NCBI GenBank assembly: GCA_023268575.1
Contig: JALRCL010000383.1
Span: forward strand, 1-5,283
Direction of reading: 5' to 3'
DNA from: Patulibacter sp.
GTDB taxonomy: Bacteria > Actinomycetota > Thermoleophilia > Solirubrobacterales > Solirubrobacteraceae
Length of the DNA stretch: 5,283 nt
The notes beneath the pieces are model-generated. The model was not told the DNA's origin, searched no databases, and worked only from the letters and a program-made list of their open reading frames with translations. Within the stretch, counting starts at the first letter, position 1; the number at the start of each line of letters is the position of its first letter. Position numbers and translations under genes: made by a program. This document shows, one piece after another, positions 1 through 4,203 of the stretch.

Positions 1-212
1 AGGACCGAGAAGATCTCCTGCGGCTTCGGGAGCCGGTCGACGGCGAAGCCCGGCTGCGTCGCGAGCTCCTCGTCGATGATCTCGTTGCAGAGCTCGATGC
101 ACTCGTCGCAGATGTAGACGCCTGGACCGGCGATGAGCTTCTTGACCTGGCGCTGCGACTTGCCGCAGAAGCTGCAGAGGAGCTGCTCGCCGCCTTCGCT
201 GGCTCGTGCCAT
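1..212 (-). CDS. clpX: ATP-dependent Clp protease ATP-binding subunit ClpX (N-terminal part, cut by window edge)
   Basis: The gene runs off the left edge, so only about 70 N-terminal codons are visible. They form the ClpX zinc-binding domain: four cysteines at residues 13, 16, 35 and 38 (C-S-F-C-G-K and Y-I-C-D-E-C-I-E-L-C-N-E) in the family's C-x2-C...C-x2-C arrangement. In known ClpX this domain dimerises and binds adaptors and substrates. The AAA+ module, with Walker A and B and the ClpP-binding loop, lies outside the window. ClpX is the cytosolic hexameric unfoldase that threads tagged proteins into ClpP. The ATG at 212 is chosen because the protein begins directly before the zinc finger and an AGAGGA Shine-Dalgarno lies at 225-230, about 12 nt upstream. 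It follows clpP by 45 nt with no hairpin between, so the two are probably one transcript. Identity is secure; the state of the rest of the gene cannot be judged. Confidence 0.97.
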   Translation of the reverse strand, partial: MARASEGGEQLLCSFCGKSQRQVKKLIAGPGVYICDECIELCNEIIDEELATQPGFAVDRLPKPQEIFSV

Positions 213-257
213 GTGGGTGCCTGCTCCTCTCGCTCGTCGCCGCCGGACCGGAAGGCG

Positions 258-842
258 CTAGGCCTTGTCGATCACCCGGTCGATGATCCCGTAGGCCTTG
301 GCCTCCTCGGGATCCATGAAGTAGTCGCGCTCGGTGTCCTGCTTGACCTTCTCCAGCGGGGTGCCCGAGTGCGTGGAGATGATCTGGTCGAGCTTTCCAC
401 GCAGCTCGATGATCTCCTTCGCGTGGATGTCGACGTCGGTCGCCTGGCCCTGGAACCCGGAGCTCACCTGGTGGATGAGGATCTTCGAGTTCGGCAGCGA
501 CATCCGCTTGCCCGGCGCGCCACCGGCGAGGATCACGGCGCCCATCGACATCGCGATCCCGACGCAGATCGTCCGCACCTGCGGCTTGATGAACTGCATC
601 GTGTCGTAGATCGCGAGACCCGCGTACACCGACCCGCCGGGCGAGTTGATGTAGAGCGAGATGTCCTTGTCCTCGTCGTCGCTGGCGAGGTGCAGCAGCT
701 GCGCGACGATGAGGTTCGCGATCTGGTCGTCGACCGGGGTCCCGAGGAAGATGATCCGCTCGTTGAGCAGCCGGCTGTAGATGTCGAACGCGCGCTCGCC
801 GCGCGACGTCTGTTCGACGACCATCGGGACCATGGGACTCAT
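258..842 (-). CDS. clpP: ATP-dependent Clp protease proteolytic subunit ClpP
   Basis: This is the full-length (194 aa) serine peptidase subunit whose two stacked heptamers form the cytosolic degradation chamber fed by ClpX or ClpC. The catalytic triad is visible as Ser99 (G-I-A-M-S-M-G-A), His124 (I-L-I-H-Q) and Asp173 (E-R-D-Y-F). Spacings of 25 and 49 residues match E. coli mature ClpP (97/122/171). Other family landmarks are the N-terminal axial-loop segment V-V-E-Q-T-S-R-G-E-R, and Y-I-N-S-P-G-G-S-V at 64-72, which forms part of the substrate-binding groove. Three in-frame ATGs (codons 1, 4, 7) could start the protein. The first is preferred because a GAGAGCGAG purine stretch lies 7 nt upstream (850-858), but codon 4 cannot be excluded. 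The residues before Ser99 are I-A-M rather than the common Q-A-A or M-A-A. The gene lies 227 nt after tig and 45 nt before clpX, the widespread tig-clpP-clpX order. Confidence 0.98.
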   Translation of the reverse strand: MSPMVPMVVEQTSRGERAFDIYSRLLNERIIFLGTPVDDQIANLIVAQLLHLASDDEDKDISLYINSPGGSVYAGLAIYDTMQFIKPQVRTICVGIAMSMGAVILAGGAPGKRMSLPNSKILIHQVSSGFQGQATDVDIHAKEIIELRGKLDQIISTHSGTPLEKVKQDTERDYFMDPEEAKAYGIIDRVIDKA

Positions 843-905
843 GCGGGAACTCGCTCTCGGTGTGCTTCGGATGCTCGTGGGACGGCAGGTGGGCAGCGCC
901 GCGAG

Positions 906-926
906 CCGGGGGTCGAACGACCCCGG
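906..926. promoter_or_regulatory. Palindromic element between tig and clpP (operator or hairpin)
   Basis: GGGGTCG (909-915) and CGACCCC (918-924) are perfect inverted repeats around a 2-nt centre. The outer CC/GG extend the symmetry if one G bulge is allowed. It lies 64-84 nt upstream of the clpP start. A TAGGCT hexamer (TAnnnT type) sits immediately upstream on the minus strand at 930-935, so the palindrome would overlap the first transcribed bases if that is a -10 box. No convincing -35 accompanies it. It could be a repressor or activator site for clp genes, or simply an RNA hairpin. It does not resemble the ClgR-type clp operator as I remember it. Confidence 0.35.
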
Positions 927-998
927 CGGAGCCTACCAACCGGGGTGCGCGGCCCAGCCGGGCCGAGGGCCGCGAGGACCGATCGGCGCGACGCGCCC

Positions 999-1029
999 GC
1001 ACGGCCGCCATCGGGTGACGCGGCCGTGC
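999..1029 (-). terminator. Candidate terminator hairpin downstream of tig
   Basis: GCACGGCCGC (999-1008) pairs perfectly with GCGGCCGTGC (1020-1029) over 10 bp with an 11-nt loop, beginning 40 nt after the tig stop codon. No U-tract follows on the minus strand. It could end or attenuate tig transcription, leaving clpP-clpX with its own promoter, or act as an RNA-stability hairpin. Confidence 0.5.
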
Positions 1030-1042
1030 CGGCGAAGGCCGA

Positions 1043-1058
1043 GCGGGCCGGGGCCCGC
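1043..1058 (-). terminator. Small GC hairpin directly after tig stop codon
   Basis: GCGGGC (1043-1048) and GCCCGC (1053-1058) form a 6-bp stem with a CGGG tetraloop, about 11 nt after the tig stop. It may act together with the longer hairpin at 999-1029. Alone it is weak evidence in sequence this GC-rich. Confidence 0.3.
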
Positions 1059-1069
1059 CGCTGGCGTCC

Positions 1070-2521
1070 TCAGTCCTCGTCGGAGCCGGCGTCGTCGCCG
1101 GCCTCCGCGGCGGCGGCCTCGGCGGCCGCGCGCTCCTCGGCGACCCACGGGCGGCCGCCGGTGTCCTCCTCGTCGCCCGGCACGGGCGTCCAGAGCAGGC
1201 CCTTGGCCTTCGCGTCCTCGACGCTCACGGCCGTGGCGCGCTCGACGAGGCGCTCGATCGCCTGCTGCTCGGCGACGTCGGAGACGAGCTCGTCGCGGTG
1301 GCCCTGCTTGTCGAGGCGCTTGAGGAGCTTCTCGGGGGTCGTGCCCTGCTGGGCGGCCGGTGCGCTGAGCGCCGAGAGCAGGTCGCCCTCGGCCGGCTGG
1401 ATGTCCTCGGCGGCGACGAAGGCGACGACGGCGGCCTCGCGGCGGAGGCTGCGAGCGGCCTCGGGACGGGCCTCGGCGACGACCTCCTCCTCGGTCTTGC
1501 CGGTCATCTGGAAGTACAGCTCGCGGGAGATGCCCTGGTGCGAGAGCTGGTGCAGCGTGCGGTCCAGCAGCTCGCCGGCGCGGGCCTCGGCAAGCGAGTC
1601 GGGGATCTCGACCTCGGCCTGCAGCGCGAGGGTGTCGATGACCGCCTCGCGGAACTCGCGCTCGATGGCGGCCTCGTCCTGCTCCTTCAGGCGCTCGCCG
1701 ATCTCCTCGCGCAGCTCGGCCAGGGTGTCGGTGCCGGCCGCGGACTCGGCGAAGGCGTCGTCGAGCTCCGGCAGGCGGCGCTCCTGGACGTCGTGGACGG
1801 TGACGGTGAAGACCGCCTCGGCGCCCTGGAGGTGCTCGGCGCCGTAGTCGGCCGGGAAGGTCACGCGGACCTCGCGCTCCTCGTCCTTGCGTGCGCCCTG
1901 CAGCTGGTCCTCGAACCCGGGGATGAGGCGGCCCGAGCCGAGCTCGATGAGCTGGTCGCGACCCGACCCGCCGTCGAACTCCTCGCCGTCGATGCGGCCG
2001 ACGAAGCTCACCAGGACGGTGTCGCCCTCGGCGGCCTCGCGGTCGACCGACTCGAGCTTCGCCTGGCGCTCGCGCAGCTGCTCGAGCTCGGCGTCGATCC
2101 GGGCGTCGTCGGCCTGCGCCTCGCGGCGGCCGACCTCGAGCGAGGAGACGTCGCCGAGGGTGGCGACGGGGCGGACCCCGATCTCGAAGTCGAAGGTGAT
2201 CGCCTCGCCGGCGCTCGGCGTCTCGCCGATGTGCAGGTGCGGCTCGCCGACGGTCGAGATGCCGGCGTCCTCGACGGCGGCCTGCAGCCACTCGCCGATC
2301 GACCGGCGCAGCGCCTCGTCCAGCACGGTCTCGCGGCCGTACCGGCGCAGGATCACGGGCGGCGGGACCTTGCCCTTGCGGAAGCCGGGGACGCGGAGGT
2401 CGCGTCCGAGGACCTTGGCCGTGTCCAGGAGCGCCTGCTCGACGGCCTTCGGGGTCACCTCGGCCTCGACCTTGACGCGGGACTCGGGAAGCTCGGTGAC
2501 GGTCGTCGTGACGGTGGACAT
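1070..2521 (-). CDS. tig: Trigger factor (ribosome-associated chaperone and peptidyl-prolyl isomerase)
   Basis: Trigger factor binds ribosomal protein L23 at the exit tunnel and shields emerging chains. All three domains are visible in the 483 aa. The N-terminal ribosome-binding domain carries the signature G-F-R-K-G-K-V-P at 46-53. An FKBP-type PPIase domain spans about 164-246, with D-T-V-L-V-S-F-V-G, G-S-G-R-L-I-P-G-F-E and A-V-F-T-V-T-V. An alpha-helical SurA-like chaperone region covers about 250-445. The last 35 residues are a low-complexity Ala/Glu/Asp tail ending S-D-E-D, making the protein somewhat longer than many trigger factors. The ATG at 2521 is chosen over an in-frame TTG four codons upstream (2533), because known proteins begin close to the T-V-T-E-L-P-E-S-R segment. 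Neither start has a clear Shine-Dalgarno, so translation may be leaderless or nearly so. It heads the tig-clpP-clpX cluster, with hairpins separating it from clpP. Confidence 0.97.
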   Translation of the reverse strand: MSTVTTTVTELPESRVKVEAEVTPKAVEQALLDTAKVLGRDLRVPGFRKGKVPPPVILRRYGRETVLDEALRRSIGEWLQAAVEDAGISTVGEPHLHIGETPSAGEAITFDFEIGVRPVATLGDVSSLEVGRREAQADDARIDAELEQLRERQAKLESVDREAAEGDTVLVSFVGRIDGEEFDGGSGRDQLIELGSGRLIPGFEDQLQGARKDEEREVRVTFPADYGAEHLQGAEAVFTVTVHDVQERRLPELDDAFAESAAGTDTLAELREEIGERLKEQDEAAIEREFREAVIDTLALQAEVEIPDSLAEARAGELLDRTLHQLSHQGISRELYFQMTGKTEEEVVAEARPEAARSLRREAAVVAFVAAEDIQPAEGDLLSALSAPAAQQGTTPEKLLKRLDKQGHRDELVSDVAEQQAIERLVERATAVSVEDAKAKGLLWTPVPGDEEDTGGRPWVAEERAAAEAAAAEAGDDAGSDED

Positions 2522-2532
2522 GAGGATCGGCA

Positions 2533-2538
2533 ACGATA
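2533..2538 (-). promoter_or_regulatory. Possible -10 element for tig
   Basis: The minus strand reads TATCGT here, a TAnnnT-type -10 hexamer about 11 nt before the tig ATG. Transcription would start only a few bases from the start codon, consistent with the missing Shine-Dalgarno. No recognisable -35 is present, so this is tentative. Confidence 0.3.
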
Positions 2539-2545
2539 GCTCGCG

Positions 2546-2695
2546 ATGCCGGATCGAGCGCCCTCGCCACTGGACCGCGCGCTGCTGGCGCTCGTCTCGG
2601 GGCCCGTGGGCCAGGTCGTCGGCGTGGCGTTGGACGTCGGTGCGTTCGCCGCCGGCGCGCTGCGCGAGCGGCTCCGGCCGAGCCCGCGTCGCTGA
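2546..2695 (+). CDS. Small hypothetical protein (49 aa), divergent from tig
   Basis: I do not recognise a family. The frame opens with ATG at 2546 and closes with TGA at 2693. It encodes M-P-D-R-A-P-S-P-L-D-R-A-L-L-A-L-V-S-G-P, then a hydrophobic Gly/Val/Ala-rich middle (about residues 12-39, including G-P-V-G-Q-V-V-G-V) and a basic tail ending R-P-S-P-R-R. Apart from the first few codons and about four later ones, third positions are G or C, with Leu as CTG/CTC and Val as GTC/GTG. This matches the neighbouring real genes and is the main reason to call it. The composition suggests a membrane-associated or amphipathic peptide. It starts 24 nt from the divergent tig ATG and lacks a clear Shine-Dalgarno, which is the main argument against it. 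A strong hairpin (2726-2767) lies 30 nt after its stop. It may instead be chance frame openness in GC-rich DNA. Confidence 0.45.
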   Translation: MPDRAPSPLDRALLALVSGPVGQVVGVALDVGAFAAGALRERLRPSPRR

Positions 2696-2725
2696 GGGGA
2701 CGGGCGCGCAGCGGGTCCGGGCAGG

Positions 2726-2767
2726 CGCGCCGGCCGGCGGAGGGTCACGCTCCGCCGGCCGTGCGCG
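2726..2767. terminator. Strong bidirectional GC hairpin between convergent genes
   Basis: GGCCGGCGGA (2732-2741) pairs perfectly with TCCGCCGGCC (2751-2760). With C2731-G2761 and a single bulged T2762 the stem continues outward through 2726-2767, giving about 16 bp. It lies between the plus-strand 49-codon ORF and the minus-strand gene ending at 2903, so it could terminate in either direction. No U-run is present on either side. The rest of 2696-2902 shows no convincing gene. Confidence 0.55.
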
Positions 2768-2873
2768 TGGATGGGGCGGATCGCCGCCTCGAGCGGTGCC
2801 GCTCCGGGGCGGGCTGCCCCACGCGCCACGGGCGCCGTCCCCCCGGCGCTCCCGCGACGCGTCTGCGACCTCG

Positions 2874-2893
2874 GGTCGTCCCGCGGGACGACC
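2874..2893 (-). terminator. 20-bp perfect palindrome after the secreted-protein gene
   Basis: GGTCGTCCCG followed directly by CGGGACGACC is a perfect 20-bp palindrome, centred between 2883 and 2884. It begins 9 nt after the stop codon of the minus-strand gene. As RNA it can fold into an 8-bp stem with a tetraloop, so a terminator is the likeliest role. No U-tract follows. Confidence 0.55.
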
Positions 2894-2902
2894 GTCAGGC
2901 GG

Positions 2903-3652
2903 TCAGCAGTTGATGGTCAGGGCGAACTGGCGGTTGGCGGCCTGGCCCTGGTTGTTCTGCGTCGTGACGCGCAGCTGGTTCGTGCCGACGGGCTGGACCG
3001 CGGCCTGCGCGCCCGGCGCGTCGCCGTAGGCCGTGACGTTCGGGACGCACTTCGTGATGTCCGCGTCGGCCGTCACGAGGTAGCGGCCGGTGTCCTCGCG
3101 CGTGGCGGCGGCGAGCCCGCGCTGGTTCGTGAGCGCGCCCTCGGTGCTCACGACGCCGATCTTCGTGCGCGAGAGCGTCTCGTCGATGATCTGCTGCGCG
3201 TCCTTGCCGTCGACGCGGTCGGCGTTCAGGCCGGTCGCGACGCCGGTGGCGTTCGTCGTGAACGGGCGCGAGGCGTCCTTGTCGGTGACGGTCGTCGTGA
3301 TCGTGCCGCCCGACTCGCCGCGGAAGCGGAAGTTGAACGCCTGGCCGTTGTTGAGGTTCGCCGCCTCGATGCAGCCCTTGCCGCTGGCGGGGGCGCGGCA
3401 GCCGTAGATCGCACCGCCGCCGGTGCCCTTGTTGGACTGGCGGGTGCCGAAGTCGCCGTTGGAGGCGATGATCTGGGTCTCGCTGGAGAGCGAGCGCCCG
3501 GCCGTCGGGTTGCGCTCGCCCGCACGGACGTTGCTGCCCTCGCCGGCACCGGTGGCGATCGGCGTGGCGATGGCGGCCGCCGCACCAGCGGCGACGAGGA
3601 CGGTGGCGACGCGCGCACCGGTGGCGCGCGGAAGGGCCCGGAAGCGGGACAT
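2903..3652 (-). CDS. Secreted protein of unknown function with N-A-D-x-V-D-G-K-D-A motif
   Basis: The 249-residue protein opens with basic residues (M-S-R-F-R-A-L-P-R) and a hydrophobic Ala/Val-rich stretch at about 13-34, a Sec-type signal peptide probably cut near residue 35. The mature part is polar, rich in Thr, Asn, Gly and Ala, with four cysteines (85, 94, 202, 249) that could form two disulfides. Residues 142-152 (L-N-A-D-R-V-D-G-K-D-A) match a short motif recurrent in secreted proteins of Solirubrobacterales-type actinobacteria. The C-terminal segment (about 190-249), with Cys202 near its start and Cys249 as the last residue, looks like a small beta-rich domain closed by a disulfide. 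No catalytic motif is apparent. The start is well supported: AGGAGGA (3659-3665) ends 6 nt before the ATG. A longer reading to 3940 would run into the tRNA-His gene and is rejected. It appears monocistronic. Confidence 0.88.
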   Translation of the reverse strand: MSRFRALPRATGARVATVLVAAGAAAAIATPIATGAGEGSNVRAGERNPTAGRSLSSETQIIASNGDFGTRQSNKGTGGGAIYGCRAPASGKGCIEAANLNNGQAFNFRFRGESGGTITTTVTDKDASRPFTTNATGVATGLNADRVDGKDAQQIIDETLSRTKIGVVSTEGALTNQRGLAAATREDTGRYLVTADADITKCVPNVTAYGDAPGAQAAVQPVGTNQLRVTTQNNQGQAANRQFALTINC

Positions 3653-3737
3653 GGAGTCTCCTCCTGCGTTGGGGGTCTCGGCCGCGCGACGGAGCCGCCG
3701 CTCGCGCCCTGGGGGGAGGCGAGCCGGGGCTTGGGGA

Positions 3738-3759
3738 CCGCCGCGCGCGGTCAGAGGTA
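3738..3759 (-). repeat. Direct repeat copy A (upstream of the secreted-protein gene)
   Basis: On the minus strand this reads TACCTCTGACC then GCGCGCGGCGG. It matches 20 of 22 bases of copy B (3968-3989) at the 5' end of tRNA-His, with 16 bases identical in a row (3738-3753). It also contains a local inverted repeat, GACCGC (3736-3741) and GCGGTC (3747-3752). It lies about 86-107 nt upstream of the secreted-protein start, so it may be part of that gene's promoter or leader. Confidence 0.55.
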
Positions 3760-3844
3760 GGAACCGCCCGGCCGATCGGAAGTTGCGGTCGGGGTGCGCT
3801 GCACGAGATCGCCCACGCGACGGTCCGCGGCCCCACCGAACGAG

Positions 3845-3870
3845 CGACGGCGCCCCCAGGGGCGCCGTCG
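3845..3870 (-). terminator. 12-bp hairpin downstream of tRNA-His
   Basis: CGACGGCGCCCC (3845-3856) pairs perfectly with GGGGCGCCGTCG (3859-3870) around a 2-nt centre, so the real fold is an 11-bp stem with a tetraloop. It begins about 29 nt past the tRNA-His 3' end on the minus strand and is the likely terminator of the tRNA transcript. The two short direct repeats GATGCCGGC (3874-3882, 3884-3892) lie between it and the tRNA. There is no U-tract. Confidence 0.6.
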
Positions 3871-3898
3871 AAGGATGCCGGCCGATGCCGGCGCGAGG

Positions 3899-3971
3899 GG
3901 CGAACGACGGGATTCGAACCCGCGACCGCCTGGACCACAACCAGGAGCTCTACCGACTGAGCTACGTCCGC
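3899..3971 (-). tRNA. tRNA-His (anticodon GTG)
   Basis: A complete cloverleaf folds: acceptor GCGGACG/CGTTCGC with one G-U pair, D arm GCTC/GAGC, anticodon stem CCTGG/CCAGG with loop TTGTGGT (anticodon GTG at 3936-3938), and T arm GCGGG/CCCGT with loop TTCGAAT. The histidine identity set is present: discriminator C73 (3899) and a G at position -1 (3972) encoded in the DNA. The 3' CCA is not encoded (CC then T), so a CCA-adding enzyme is needed. It lies 91 nt downstream of tRNA-Arg and is followed by a strong hairpin. Confidence 0.98.
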
Positions 3972-3989
3972 CGCGCGCGGTCAAGGGTA
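3968..3989 (-). repeat. Direct repeat copy B overlapping the tRNA-His 5' end; possible promoter box
   Basis: The minus strand reads TACCCTTGACC then GCGCGCGGCGG and runs four bases into the mature tRNA-His. The TACCCT hexamer (3984-3989) is of TAnnnT type, 11 nt before the tRNA 5' base (G1 at 3971, excluding G-1), so it could be a -10 box. Copy A at 3738-3759 matches 20 of 22 bases. No clear -35 is visible. Confidence 0.5.
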
Positions 3990-4022
3990 CAGGCCGCCGC
4001 CGCGGATGCGCGCTCCGCCACC

Positions 4023-4037
4023 GGCCCGTTCCGGGCC
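4023..4037 (-). terminator. Small hairpin between tRNA-Arg and tRNA-His
   Basis: GGCCCG (4023-4028) and CGGGCC (4032-4037) form a 6-bp stem with a TTC loop, 26 nt past the tRNA-Arg 3' end. It could terminate or attenuate tRNA-Arg transcription or mark an RNA-processing site. It is weak on its own. Confidence 0.3.
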
Positions 4038-4063
4038 TCGAGGCAGACCTGGCGACCCGACAG

Positions 4064-4137
4064 CGCCCCCGGGTGGATTCGAACCACCGACCGGCGGATT
4101 AGAAGGCCGCTGCTCTATCCAGCTGAGCTACGGGGGC
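4064..4137 (-). tRNA. tRNA-Arg (anticodon TCT)
   Basis: A full cloverleaf folds: acceptor GCCCCCG/CGGGGGC (7 perfect pairs), D arm GCTC/GAGC, and T arm GGTGG/CCACC with loop TTCGAAT. The anticodon loop is CTTCTAA, giving anticodon TCT (4101-4103), which reads AGA/AGG, codons expected to be rare in this GC-rich genome. The anticodon stem has four pairs plus a C31-U39 mismatch next to the loop. The discriminator is G73 and the 3' CCA is not encoded. It lies 66 nt after the hydroxylase stop with no strong terminator between, so read-through is possible. Confidence 0.97.
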
Positions 4138-4147
4138 GAGTGGCCGC

Positions 4148-4153
4148 ACGGTA
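4148..4153 (-). promoter_or_regulatory. Possible -10 element for tRNA-Arg
   Basis: The minus strand reads TACCGT, a TAnnnT-type hexamer about 10 nt before the tRNA-Arg 5' end. This parallels TACCCT about 11 nt before tRNA-His. No strong -35 is visible, so the call rests on position and the parallel. Confidence 0.3.
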
Positions 4154-4203
4154 GTCGATGCGCCGGCCCGCCAGGGTCGCCGGACGGCGGCGCGGTCGCG
4201 CGG

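Noticed and set aside
213..1847. 544-codon open frame on the plus strand opposite clpP and tig
   Set aside because: It runs antisense through two certain genes, its translation is Arg/Ser/Ala-rich with no domain, and GC-rich DNA routinely keeps such frames open.
1298..2539. 413-codon plus-strand frame opposite tig
   Set aside because: It is an antisense shadow of tig, Leu/Gly/Asp-rich with no recognisable motif.
933..2570. 545-codon minus-strand frame overlapping tig
   Set aside because: It is the shifted frame of tig; the product is almost entirely Arg, Gly, Pro and Ala, while the tig frame shows all trigger factor signatures.
3874..3892. CRISPR-like or tandem repeat array from the two GATGCCGGC copies
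   Set aside because: There are only two 9-base copies separated by one base, with no spacers or further units.
3653..3940. N-terminal extension of the secreted protein to 3940 (345 codons)
   Set aside because: The extension translates the tRNA-His gene (S-R-V-R-I-P-S-F shadow), and the ATG at 3652 has a near-perfect Shine-Dalgarno followed by a signal peptide.
3738..3972. Integration site (att) of a mobile element at tRNA-His
   Set aside because: The duplicated piece is the tRNA 5' flank rather than the 3' end, the interval is only 230 bp, and no integrase is present.
3423..4154. Plus-strand frame with N-D-G-I-R-T-R-D-R and G-W-I-R-T-T-D-R-R segments
   Set aside because: These are typical antisense translations of tRNA genes and recur in databases as spurious proteins.
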